DNA from: CBFDBF01 sp050295355
GTDB lineage: Bacteria; Pseudomonadota; Gammaproteobacteria; Chromatiales; Chromatiaceae
NCBI GenBank assembly: GCA_050295355.1
Contig: JBNKPL010000045.1
Location: forward strand, 1 to 17,913
Length of the DNA stretch: 17,913 bases
Direction: 5' to 3'
This document shows positions 1 through 9,025 of this stretch, one piece after another. Under the pieces are notes generated by a model. It saw only the letters and a program-made list of their open reading frames with translations, ran no database searches and was not told where the DNA came from. Both the position numbers and the translations under genes were made by a program. Position 1 is the stretch's first letter. Every line of letters starts with the position of its first letter.

Positions 1-95
1 GAAGGGTCGAGTCCCGATACCAGATCCAGCGCCGGTTCCGCCGCCGGATAATCCAGCGCCACGATGATTCTCGGCCCCTCTACTCTCCTGCTCAC
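1..95 (-). CDS. pyrF: Orotidine 5'-phosphate decarboxylase, N-terminal fragment (cut by window edge)
   Basis: Only the first 31 codons are in the window. The minus strand reads from a GTG start (95-93) into PRIIVALDYPAAEPALDLVS, which matches the first beta strand of OMP decarboxylase, with its conserved VALD aspartate. The enzyme decarboxylates OMP to UMP in pyrimidine synthesis. The GTG start overlaps the TGA stop of lapB in a GTGA junction, so translation is probably coupled. pyrF directly after lapB is the usual gammaproteobacterial order. The catalytic Lys-Asp region lies outside the window, so the call rests on the N-terminal strand and gene order. Confidence 0.85.
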   Translation of the reverse strand, partial: MSRRVEGPRIIVALDYPAAEPALDLVSGLDP

Positions 96-1276
96 TGCAT
101 CATCTCCTGTACTCGTTTGTTGCCGGCTTGCGCCTTCATCGGTTTGATATTGCCCCAGGTGTGACAGCCGGGACACTGCCAATGCATGGTCTTGGCGCTA
201 AATCCACACTTGACGCATTGGTAGGCGGGGCGCTCTTCCAACAGCCGCCTCGTCAACTGACGCAGGGTTAGCAGCGTCTCGCCAGTGGGCGCCGCTTCCC
301 GCAAAGAGAAGGAGAGCAGCCGCTCCAGTCCATACAGGCTGGGCTGTTCCTGCAGAAAAGAGGTGATGAAGGAGGCCGCCTCGCTATCCCCCTCCTGCTC
401 CTGAATCGCATCGGTCAACATCAGGGCCACGGCTACATTCTTGTGCTGCCGCAACAATTTCTCCAGATAGCCGCGCAATCCTTCCCTGTCTTCCTGTCTG
501 TCGTAGCATGCCTTGATCAAGGGCAACACTTCACTCAGATAATCCGGGTCCTGCTGCCCCACTTGCTGGAAACTACGGATGGCCGCCTTGCAGTCCCCCC
601 GGTCCATCTCGATCCGGCCCAGCAGCATGGTGGCGCGGACGCATCCACGGTCATTGTTCTGGGCGCGCTTCGCCATCTGGCTGGCGTGTGAATAATCCCT
701 GGATTTATAGGACCGTTCCGCCAGCTCGCAATAGTATTGCGCGCGTTCGCGGTAACGCCCCTCCCCGGACAGGGCGTTCAGCCGGGCGGCCACATCCAGG
801 CATTTATCCCACTCTTTAAGCCGCTCATAGATGATTAACAGATTCCGCAATGCCTGATCATGATAGAGCCTGGACTCCGCCAGCTCCTCGAACAGATGCT
901 CCGCCCGGTCGAGCAGTCCGGCCCGCAGATAATCCTGCCCCAGCTCCAGCAGCGCCTGCGCCCGGTGCTCCCGGCTCAGGGTCGGCCTGGCGATCAGGTT
1001 CTGGTGAATGCGGATCGCCCGGTCCACCTCACCCCGGCGCCGGAACAGATTGCCCAGCGCCAGATGGGTTTCCACTGTATCGCTATCCACCTCCAGCATC
1101 TGGACGAAGACGTCGATCGCCTTGTCCGGTTGTTCGTTCAGCAGGTAGTTGAGTCCCCGGAAATAGGTGGGATCGTTCAGTTGTAAACCCTGAAAATCCT
1201 GCCGCCGCATACCACGCCGCGCCGCCATCCATCCGGAGGCGGCGGCAAGGGGCAGCAACAGAAGCAGGAGTTCCAT
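92..1276 (-). CDS. lapB: Lipopolysaccharide assembly protein B (TPR and rubredoxin-like)
   Basis: LapB (formerly YciM) is an inner-membrane-anchored protein facing the cytoplasm. It works with FtsH to control LpxC turnover and so the rate of lipopolysaccharide synthesis. The 394-residue product begins with one hydrophobic anchor (about residues 2-18). A long array of tetratricopeptide-like helices follows (about 35-340). It ends in a rubredoxin-like metal knuckle with two CxxC pairs: Cys354, Cys357, Cys368 and Cys371. Length and order match the family. It starts about 10 bases after lapA and overlaps pyrF by 4 bases, so lapA-lapB-pyrF looks like one transcript. Confidence 0.96.
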   Translation of the reverse strand: MELLLLLLPLAAASGWMAARRGMRRQDFQGLQLNDPTYFRGLNYLLNEQPDKAIDVFVQMLEVDSDTVETHLALGNLFRRRGEVDRAIRIHQNLIARPTLSREHRAQALLELGQDYLRAGLLDRAEHLFEELAESRLYHDQALRNLLIIYERLKEWDKCLDVAARLNALSGEGRYRERAQYYCELAERSYKSRDYSHASQMAKRAQNNDRGCVRATMLLGRIEMDRGDCKAAIRSFQQVGQQDPDYLSEVLPLIKACYDRQEDREGLRGYLEKLLRQHKNVAVALMLTDAIQEQEGDSEAASFITSFLQEQPSLYGLERLLSFSLREAAPTGETLLTLRQLTRRLLEERPAYQCVKCGFSAKTMHWQCPGCHTWGNIKPMKAQAGNKRVQEMMQ

Positions 1277-1286
1277 CGTGAAGGCG

Positions 1287-1571
1287 TTACTCTTTGATGG
1301 GTATGGTGCGCAGATTCTTCAACTCTTCCGATGCGGTTTTCACTTTCCGCCGAAGGGCCGAGTTTTCCCGCTTCAAACGCAGCAGGGGCAGGGAGGTAAA
1401 CACCATCCCCAGCAGAATCCCCACGATGACCGATCCGATCAGGGCGACGGAGAGCGGCAGGTCCTGCTCCCAGAAATAGTAATTAATATGGACGTTGCCC
1501 ACATTCAGCCATGCAATGGCGCTGCCGGCGACGACAAACAGCAGAAACAACAACAACTTGATAAATTGCAT
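1287..1571 (-). CDS. lapA: Lipopolysaccharide assembly protein A (DUF1049)
   Basis: A 94-residue membrane protein of the LapA (YciS, DUF1049) family. It shows two hydrophobic segments (about residues 3-22 and 40-62) joined by a short polar stretch containing NVGNVHINYYFW. A basic, heptad-like cytoplasmic tail (about 65-88) follows. LapA is the partner of LapB in lipopolysaccharide assembly control. The ATG at 1571 is preceded by a GAGGGT ribosome site. In many gammaproteobacteria lapA follows rpsA and ihfB. Here a sigma-70-like promoter and a small mobile-type element lie upstream instead. Confidence 0.94.
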   Translation of the reverse strand: MQFIKLLLFLLFVVAGSAIAWLNVGNVHINYYFWEQDLPLSVALIGSVIVGILLGMVFTSLPLLRLKRENSALRRKVKTASEELKNLRTIPIKE

Positions 1572-1635
1572 GCCCTACCCTCTGCAATAACGGTTGCAGG
1601 AGCGCACGGCAACAGTACCGGGCCCCGAACCCGTT

Positions 1636-1664
1636 ATCATACGCGCAGGGCGATACTAACCCAA
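1636..1664 (-). promoter_or_regulatory. Sigma-70-like promoter of lapA-lapB-pyrF
   Basis: On the minus strand TTGGGT (1664-1659) is followed after exactly 17 bases by TATGAT (1641-1636). The -10 box matches the consensus in five of six positions and the -35 box keeps TTG. It lies about 65 bases before the lapA start. A small inverted repeat (ctgcaa at 1582-1587, ttgcag at 1594-1599) sits in the predicted leader. Called by eye. Confidence 0.5.
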
Positions 1665-1690
1665 TCCCTTGCTCTAATCCCCGACCCAAC

Positions 1691-1872
1691 TAGCCCGCAT
1701 TTCTCCCCACCGTTCGTCACGGGGGCGTCGAAGCGCCGCTGAGACGGGGCGCACGGAGCAAAAGAAGGTGAAGGCGTAGTTAACACTACATCGAACCGTC
1801 TGGAGGGAGTACGTCCCGCCACGGCGAGTGATTCGGCGTCCGCAGTAGAAGGGTGGTGAGAAATGCGGGCTA
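1691..1872. mobile_element. MITE-like element with terminal inverted repeats and TA duplication (IS630-type target)
   Basis: The two ends are inverted copies: 24 of 26 bases match between 1690-1715 and the complement of 1848-1873, beginning ctagcccgcatttctc. Both ends sit in CTAG, so the structure reads C-TA-element-TA-G with a 178-bp core at 1693-1870. There is no plausible transposase gene inside, as expected of a miniature element mobilised in trans. IS630 (Tc1/mariner superfamily) is known to insert into CTAG and duplicate TA; assigning this element to that family is inference. The right end supplies the last base of the fliK stop codon. Confidence 0.7.
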
Positions 1873-3009
1873 GGCGTAATCGTCCAACAGCCCCTCTTTG
1901 CGGTAGTAATGAACCGGCCCATCCGTTTCCGTCTCCATCTCCTCACCAAACAAGCCGCCTCCGTTGCGGCCCCTCTCCCCCTCTCCCTGTTGGCTGCCCG
2001 CCAACCCGTCACGGTTGTCGGCATCCCGCCGATCCACGTTCACATTCACCAGCTGCAGATTCTGCTCCGCCAGCATCTCCCGCAGCCGCGGTATCGACGC
2101 CTCCAGGGCATCCTGCACTACCCCGTTGCTGGCTGTGAAATGGAGGCTCGCCTGATCATTCTGGATGGAAAGCTGGATCTGCAGGGGACCCATATTGGGC
2201 GGCCTGATCTGGATCGCGGCCCGCTGGATATCGCGCCCCGCCATCCAGAGAATTCGCTCACCCATGGCCCGGTCCCAGCCATGTTCCCCGGGGGGAACCG
2301 TGATCGCGGGAGGAACGGGCTGCTGCCCGGGGATTTGGGAGAGCGGAGAGTTGGTAAGTGCAGCGGCCGCCGACAGCTGCGGCATGGGAGCGGCGCCATC
2401 GGCCGCCACCGCGGGCGTAAGCGCCCCCGATGAGGCCAGTGTTGCCAATACCGCCGGACGCAGGGCCTCCCCTGCCGCCGCCGGCTGCTTGTCGGCCGGC
2501 AGAAGACGCAGCATCTCTTTCAGTGGCAGCAGGTCATCTGCTGTCTCCTCGCCGTCGCCAGGCTGCAGTGCCGAAAGCTCCTGCTCGGCGGAAGCATTCC
2601 CGTCCGCCCGGCCCCGCCCTTCGCGCAACAGCATGGACATCAGGCTATTGGCGGACTTATCGGCGGCGGTTGTGGCCGATCCATCGCCCTCCGGACTACT
2701 CAGAACACCTTTTTCAATGGCCTCCTGCAACAGCGCGATGATTGCCGGAAGCGGCAATTCCTTGCCGTCTGGAAGCGCCTCTTTGCCGTCCGCCAGCAAC
2801 GCCTCCAGTTGCTCCAACTGCTCTTCGGATAACCGGCCCCGCAACAAATCCAGGACATCCACCTCCTTCCCTTCGCTATCCAGCAGCTTCTGAAAACTGC
2901 TCTCCGCCCCGTCAACAGTGGGAAATTTGGAATCCTGTGCCTCCGGCATAGCCGCAGCGGCGCCAGGGTTAGCACCAGGAACAGGCAGAGTAATAAAAGG
3001 AACATTCAT
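1870..3009 (-). CDS. fliK: Flagellar hook-length control protein FliK-like
   Basis: FliK is the exported molecular ruler that sets hook length and switches the flagellar type III export gate from hook to filament substrates. The 379-residue product has a low-complexity, Ala/Glu/Pro-rich N-terminal half (about 1-240). A Flg_hook-type C-terminal domain follows (about 243-325) with IQIRPPNMGPLQIQLSIQN and LREMLAEQNLQLVNVNVD. A Gly/Glu-rich linker leads to the end GLLDDYA, which resembles the usual FliK C-terminus, so the gene looks complete. The ATG at 3009 has only a weak GAGG site. No other flagellar gene is nearby. The stop codon coincides with the end of the 1691-1872 element. Confidence 0.85.
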   Translation of the reverse strand: MNVPFITLPVPGANPGAAAAMPEAQDSKFPTVDGAESSFQKLLDSEGKEVDVLDLLRGRLSEEQLEQLEALLADGKEALPDGKELPLPAIIALLQEAIEKGVLSSPEGDGSATTAADKSANSLMSMLLREGRGRADGNASAEQELSALQPGDGEETADDLLPLKEMLRLLPADKQPAAAGEALRPAVLATLASSGALTPAVAADGAAPMPQLSAAAALTNSPLSQIPGQQPVPPAITVPPGEHGWDRAMGERILWMAGRDIQRAAIQIRPPNMGPLQIQLSIQNDQASLHFTASNGVVQDALEASIPRLREMLAEQNLQLVNVNVDRRDADNRDGLAGSQQGEGERGRNGGGLFGEEMETETDGPVHYYRKEGLLDDYA

Positions 3010-3031
3010 AACAAGGCCTCAACAACGATCA

Positions 3032-3058
3032 TTATCTGCTCCTAAAAACAGCAGATAA
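3032..3058. repeat. 9-bp perfect inverted repeat in the fliK leader/promoter
   Basis: ttatctgct at 3032-3040 is repeated in inverted form as agcagataa at 3050-3058, with a 9-base spacer. One arm overlaps the -12 box of the sigma-54-like promoter and the other lies just past the predicted start of transcription. It could be an operator; with only one arm transcribed it would not form a full leader hairpin. Confidence 0.4.
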
Positions 3059-3067
3059 CGTGCCAAG
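3050..3067 (-). promoter_or_regulatory. Putative sigma-54 promoter of fliK
   Basis: The minus strand carries TTGGCACG followed by TTAT and CTGCT. The invariant GG and GC are separated by exactly 10 bases, as sigma-54 (RpoN) requires. The -24 box TGGCAC (3065-3060) is perfect and the -12 box reads CTGC (3054-3051) instead of TTGC. Predicted initiation near 3040 gives a leader of about 30 bases. Sigma-54 control of flagellar genes is common in gammaproteobacteria. Confidence 0.6.
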
Positions 3068-3386
3068 ACGTCGTTGCGGGACGCCGCACCCTGGAAAAGC
3101 ATGCGGCAGTCAACGCAGAATCAGGGGTGCCCCATGTGGACCACCCTCTCCGTTTAACTTGCCCCGTTTCTATTTTGGCTTTGAGCAGGCCCTGACACCC
3201 TGCCAAACCGTGATTCCAGATGCTCTGCCATCATCGGCATAAATTGGGCTATGGTTATAGGGCCATCCCAATACCCGGAGGAAGAGCAACAATCAGAAGA
3301 CCCGGATCTCCACAGTTTCCCTGAGTGCTCAGGACACCATCTGCTAGCAAGGAAACCCGCAAGATAGTTCAGAGGAGGAAATTTCA
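3068..3386. other. Intergenic region between divergent fliK and the Cys-rich gene
   Basis: About 320 bases with no convincing gene on either strand; short frames here lack family features and good ribosome sites. A short palindrome (cctgag-tg-ctcagg, 3320-3333) is present. No -10/-35 pair good enough to assign to the plus-strand gene was seen. The last 20 bases hold the strong GGAGG ribosome site of that gene. Confidence 0.4.
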
Positions 3387-4799
3387 ATGATCACCATAAC
3401 ATCTCGAATGCACGTCCGCTTTTCCCATCTGGGAATTGTGCTGGCGCTTATCGGGCTACTGCTGATTCCTTGGCCGGCAACCGCACGGGAGATGGTCGGC
3501 GCCATCACCACCGTGGTCCTGGACAACAAGGATATCTACCTGTTCTATCCCAGCGGCGAGAATGGCGATCTGGATGACTATTACAAAAGCATGAAGGGTT
3601 TCCCCGCGACCCTGGCGGACTCGGTAAAACGATTCACCGAGGAGTCCCTGGCCCGAGACGGTATCCAGGCAGCGGTGACGGTCACCGTGGCGGATAGCCA
3701 GGTAACAGTGGCTATCGACAGTGCTGATCCCGCCGCCGCCCAATACAAGACCGTGTTGCCGCAAATTATGAGTAGTCAGGTCGCGGGACTGGGATTGAAA
3801 GGCGCCAAAACCTGCTACGACCAAGGAGCGGCCTGCTGGAATCCCGCCGGAAATAGTGAACCCGAGGCCAATCAAGCCCCCTCTCACTGGGCCTTCTACC
3901 TGCCCCTGGGCCTACCCATGGTCAATCAAAAGACCGTGATGCTGCTCAACTACCCGCCCAACGACGCCCTGTGCGCCACCGATTACCTGAACAACTTCAC
4001 CATCGACCGCTGGAACTGGCGGCTGGAGACCGTGGGCATCCCAACCAGTGAGACCCCGCGCTACGAAACCATTCTCGACAGCCACCCCATTGCCGCCCCG
4101 GGAAGCGGACAGAGTGGATACATCCGCAACACCACCCAATATTTCTACAAACAAGGTCAGCCCAACTACAACGATGCCATGCTGGATACGCTGATGCGTC
4201 CGTTAAATGATTCGAGAACGGTCCCGCTACAGGTGGCGGGCGGCGACGCCCGGGCAATCTTCGCCGAAATGATCGGCAAGAAAGATCTCGAACCGGGTGA
4301 GGTAGGGCTGTGGCAACGCGACGGCAAACGAACCATCCCCTGGGTCGCCACCAACCATCCCAATGTCACCAATTATCAACTCTGCCCCAACGATCCGCTG
4401 AAGAAGTGTGACCCAACCTACGGTTGCAGCGACGATCTGGTGGCTGACGAACTGCTGGACCTGCAGGCGATCTGCACCCTGAAACAGCTGGCCGAGAATC
4501 CTGCCGCCGATCCTGCCACCGCGATGGCGGCCTGCAAGAAGGTCTGGTGCACCGATGACAACGGCACCTGCGAGAAGCGCAAGGTCTGCATCCAGGCCCG
4601 TCGGGACTATACCTACCGGGTGGGCGATACCCCGGACCCGGGGATGTGCAACTGCAAGGAGGCCGCCGAGGCCTACTGCAGCGCTAACGGCGATAATGCC
4701 TGCGGTCAGGAGTGGTCCTGCGAAAAATACAACCAGCAGTACTGCCCAACCCAGAAGAACGAATACGAGACCTGCGATTCCCTGGCGCCTGCGTCCTAG
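3387..4799 (+). CDS. Exported cysteine-rich protein of unknown function
   Basis: I do not recognise this 470-residue protein. It starts at an ATG behind a strong AGAGGAGG site. It has a Sec-type signal: basic start, hydrophobic core at about 14-29, and likely cleavage after ATA at 31-33. The mature N-terminal half (about 35-300) is not low-complexity and has many Tyr and Trp residues. The C-terminal third is cysteine-dense: 15 of the 18 cysteines lie between 333 and 463, in patterns such as CKKVWC, CNC and CEKYNQQYC. The three others are Cys143, Cys150 and Cys196. An even number in an exported protein suggests disulfides or metal/cofactor binding, but no CxxCH heme motif is present. It stands alone between divergent fliK and convergent dapB, so context gives no role. 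Confidence 0.85.
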   Translation: MITITSRMHVRFSHLGIVLALIGLLLIPWPATAREMVGAITTVVLDNKDIYLFYPSGENGDLDDYYKSMKGFPATLADSVKRFTEESLARDGIQAAVTVTVADSQVTVAIDSADPAAAQYKTVLPQIMSSQVAGLGLKGAKTCYDQGAACWNPAGNSEPEANQAPSHWAFYLPLGLPMVNQKTVMLLNYPPNDALCATDYLNNFTIDRWNWRLETVGIPTSETPRYETILDSHPIAAPGSGQSGYIRNTTQYFYKQGQPNYNDAMLDTLMRPLNDSRTVPLQVAGGDARAIFAEMIGKKDLEPGEVGLWQRDGKRTIPWVATNHPNVTNYQLCPNDPLKKCDPTYGCSDDLVADELLDLQAICTLKQLAENPAADPATAMAACKKVWCTDDNGTCEKRKVCIQARRDYTYRVGDTPDPGMCNCKEAAEAYCSANGDNACGQEWSCEKYNQQYCPTQKNEYETCDSLAPAS

Positions 4800-4814
4800 G
4801 AGCATATGGCGCAA

Positions 4815-4836
4815 CCGCGCTCAGGGAAGAGCGCGG
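4815..4836. terminator. Hairpin between convergent Cys-rich gene and dapB
   Basis: An 8-bp perfect GC-rich stem (ccgcgctc at 4815-4822, gagcgcgg at 4829-4836) with a 6-base loop lies between the two converging stop codons. There is no clear T-run after it on either strand, so it may be a weak or Rho-assisted terminator. Confidence 0.45.
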
Positions 4837-4886
4837 CCTGGAATCGATACGGGGAAAAGCGCTAAGCTTGGGATTGTTGGCGAAAA

Positions 4887-5690
4887 TCAGCGCAGGCCCA
4901 GAACGTCCTGCATATCGAACAGCCCCTTGCCCTGCTTCATGATCCAGCCGGCGGCGCGCACCGCGCCGTTGGCGAAGGTCATGCGGCTGGAGGCCTTGTG
5001 GGTAATCTCCACCCGTTCGCCCATGGCGGCGAACATCACTGTATGCTCACCCACGATGTCGCCCGCGCGGATAGTCTCGAAACCGATGGTCTTGCGGTCC
5101 CGCTCCCCGGTCACGCCCTCGCGGCCATAGACCGCGCACTCCTTCAGGTCCCGGCCCAGGGCGTCGGCCACCACCTCACCCATGCGCAGGGCGGTGCCGG
5201 AGGGTGCGTCTTCCTTGAAACGGTGATGGGCTTCGATAATCTCGATATCCACGTCATCGCCCAGCACCCGCGCCGCCATATCCAGCAGCTTGAGGCAGAG
5301 GTTCACGCCGATGCTCATATTGGGCGCGAACACGATGCCGATCTCTTCGGCGGCCTTCTCCAGACGCTGCTTCTCGCCGTCACTCAGGCCGGTGGTGCCA
5401 ATGACCATGGACTTGCCATGGGCCAGGCAGAGTTCCAGGTGGGCCATGGTGGCGGCGGGACGGGTAAAGTCGATCAGCACATCGAAATCCTTCACCACCC
5501 GGCTCAGATCGTCCGCCACCGCAACCCCGAGATCGCCCACCCCGGCCAGTGCACCCGCGTCCACGCCGATGAGCGAACTCCCGGGGCGTTCGGTGGCCGC
5601 GCCAAGCTCCAGGCCTTCGGCCTCCTGCAAGGCATTGATGAGGTTCTTCCCCATGCGCCCGGCGGCGCCTACGATGGCTACTTTGGTCAT
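4887..5690 (-). CDS. dapB: 4-hydroxy-tetrahydrodipicolinate reductase
   Basis: DapB reduces 4-hydroxy-tetrahydrodipicolinate with NAD(P)H in the diaminopimelate/lysine pathway, feeding peptidoglycan and protein synthesis in the cytoplasm. The 267-residue product opens with the Rossmann nucleotide loop VGAAGRMGK. It carries the family signature EAHHRFKEDAPSGTA, with catalytic His155-His156, Lys159 and the substrate-binding SGT. The conserved IGFETIRAGDIVGEHTV segment is near 202-218. Length is normal. It follows dnaJ on the same strand after about 29 bases, so it is probably read through from the chaperone operon, a frequent gene order in gammaproteobacteria. Confidence 0.97.
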   Translation of the reverse strand: MTKVAIVGAAGRMGKNLINALQEAEGLELGAATERPGSSLIGVDAGALAGVGDLGVAVADDLSRVVKDFDVLIDFTRPAATMAHLELCLAHGKSMVIGTTGLSDGEKQRLEKAAEEIGIVFAPNMSIGVNLCLKLLDMAARVLGDDVDIEIIEAHHRFKEDAPSGTALRMGEVVADALGRDLKECAVYGREGVTGERDRKTIGFETIRAGDIVGEHTVMFAAMGERVEITHKASSRMTFANGAVRAAGWIMKQGKGLFDMQDVLGLR

Positions 5691-5719
5691 CTGATTTCCT
5701 TACGTTTTTAGGCCCGCCG

Positions 5720-6868
5720 TTACAGGCCCATTTTTTCGAAAAAGCTCTTCACCCCATCCAGCCAGGTGCTCGACTGGGGACTGTGTTTGCCACCGCCTTC
5801 ACGCATGGTGTCATCCAGCTGCCGCAGCAGTTCCTTCTGCTTTTCGGTGAGGTTGACCGGCGTCTCCACCGATACCCGGCAGATCAGATCCCCCACGGGA
5901 CCGCCGCGTACCGGCTGTACCCCTTTGCCCCGCATGCGGAACATCTTGCCGGTCTGGGTGCCGGACGGGATCTTTAGCATCACCTTGCCGCCCAGGGTCG
6001 GCACCTCCAACTCGCCTCCGAGGGCGGCGGTGGTAAAACCGATCGGCACTTCGCAAAACAGATTGTTGTCATCCCGGCTAAAGATGGGATGTTCCTTGAC
6101 CCCTACCTGCACATAGAGGTCACCCGACGGACCGCCGTTCTCTCCCGCCTCGCCTTCCCCGGAGAGACGGATCCGGTCGCCGTTATCCACACCCGCCGGC
6201 ACCTTCACCGACAGGGTCTTGTTCTCCTGCACCCGGCCCTGTCCGTGGCAGACGTGGCAGGGATCATCGATCACGGTACCCTTGCCGCGGCAGGTGGGAC
6301 AGGTCTGCTGTACGGAGAAAAAGCCCTGCTGCATCCGCACCTGACCGACCCCGCCGCAGGTGGAGCAGCTCTTGGGCACGGTGCCCTTTTTGGCGCCGCT
6401 GCCGTTACACCCCTTGCAGGTGACCGAGGTGGGGACACGGATCTTGACCGTGGTGCCAGCCACCGCCTCCTCCAGGGTGATCTGCAGGTTATAGCGGAGA
6501 TCCGCCCCGCGATGCACCCGGGCGCCGCCGCCGCGGGCGCCGCCACCGAATATATCGCCAAACACATCACCGAAGATATCGCTGAAACTGGCGCCGCCAG
6601 CGCCGAAACCGCCGGGACCGCCACCACCCATGGAGGGGTTGACCCCGGCATGACCAAACTGGTCATAGGCCGCGCGCTTCTGGGGATCAGACAGGATCTC
6701 GTAGGCCTCTTTCGCCTCCTTGAACTGCTTCTCCGCCTCTCCCGCCTTGTCGCCCGTATTGCGGTCCGGGTGGTACTTCATGGCAAGACGCCGGTAAGCC
6801 TTCTTGATCTCGGCCTCGCTGGCGTTCTTGTTGATCCCCAGTACTTCGTAGTAATCGCGTTTGGACAT
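5720..6868 (-). CDS. dnaJ: Chaperone DnaJ (Hsp40)
   Basis: DnaJ delivers unfolded substrates to DnaK and stimulates its ATPase. The 382-residue type I protein shows a J domain (about 4-70) with the essential His33-Pro34-Asp35. A Gly/Phe linker follows (about 75-118). Four CxxCxGxG-type zinc repeats begin at Cys151, Cys168, Cys190 and Cys204. The substrate-binding beta domains and dimerisation tail complete it. All expected parts are present. It follows dnaK after a 109-base gap that holds an inverted repeat. Confidence 0.98.
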   Translation of the reverse strand: MSKRDYYEVLGINKNASEAEIKKAYRRLAMKYHPDRNTGDKAGEAEKQFKEAKEAYEILSDPQKRAAYDQFGHAGVNPSMGGGGPGGFGAGGASFSDIFGDVFGDIFGGGARGGGARVHRGADLRYNLQITLEEAVAGTTVKIRVPTSVTCKGCNGSGAKKGTVPKSCSTCGGVGQVRMQQGFFSVQQTCPTCRGKGTVIDDPCHVCHGQGRVQENKTLSVKVPAGVDNGDRIRLSGEGEAGENGGPSGDLYVQVGVKEHPIFSRDDNNLFCEVPIGFTTAALGGELEVPTLGGKVMLKIPSGTQTGKMFRMRGKGVQPVRGGPVGDLICRVSVETPVNLTEKQKELLRQLDDTMREGGGKHSPQSSTWLDGVKSFFEKMGL

Positions 6869-6888
6869 AGTGCTCTATTCGTTACGAA

Positions 6889-6946
6889 ACCGCAGAGACG
6901 CAAAGACGTCGAGAGTATCCACTCTTCGCCTCCACGTCTCTGCGGT
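6889..6946. repeat. Long inverted repeat between dnaK and dnaJ
   Basis: accgcagagacg at 6889-6900 pairs perfectly with cgtctctgcggt at 6935-6946, and an inner imperfect pairing (gagagt with actctt) extends the hairpin. The cgcagagacgcaaagac type of sequence resembles dispersed intergenic repeats seen in many proteobacterial genomes; that is recall, not a search result. Within the chaperone transcript it could act as an attenuator or mRNA-stability element. No strong T-run follows. Confidence 0.6.
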
Positions 6947-6977
6947 CCAAAAAGACAGCGGACGTCTGTGCCGCTGC

Positions 6978-8909
<1,932 letters not shown>

Positions 8910-8915
8910 GACTTG

Positions 8916-8932
8916 ATATCTCCGCTAGATAT
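8916..8932 (-). promoter_or_regulatory. AU-rich leader hairpin covering the dnaK ribosome site
   Basis: In the dnaK leader RNA, AUAUCU and AGAUAU can pair (6 bp, mostly A-U) around a 5-base loop. The GGAG Shine-Dalgarno (complement of 8920-8923) lies partly in the loop and partly in the stem. Such a weak hairpin could melt with heat, but this is only a possibility. Confidence 0.3.
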
Positions 8933-8957
8933 TCTGTTGTTAATTTGGCTACCCCAC

Positions 8958-8986
8958 AGATGGGGAAATAACCTTAATATTTCAAG
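8958..8986 (-). promoter_or_regulatory. Sigma-32 heat-shock promoter of dnaK
   Basis: The minus strand has CTTGAAA (8986-8980), a 15-base spacer and CCCATCT (8964-8958). Both boxes fit the RpoH consensus CTTGAAA / CCCATNT without a mismatch. Transcription would start near 8950, giving a leader of about 40 bases before the dnaK ATG. Confidence 0.85.
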
Positions 8987-9025
8987 CTTAAACGGCGTCT
9001 CTGACCGCTATTTCCGAATCCGGCC

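Noticed and set aside
3320..3333. CIRCE half-site (gagtgctc) upstream of the Cys-rich gene
   Set aside because: It is a short palindrome with a 2-base centre, not 9-base arms with a 9-base spacer, and it is far from any heat-shock gene.
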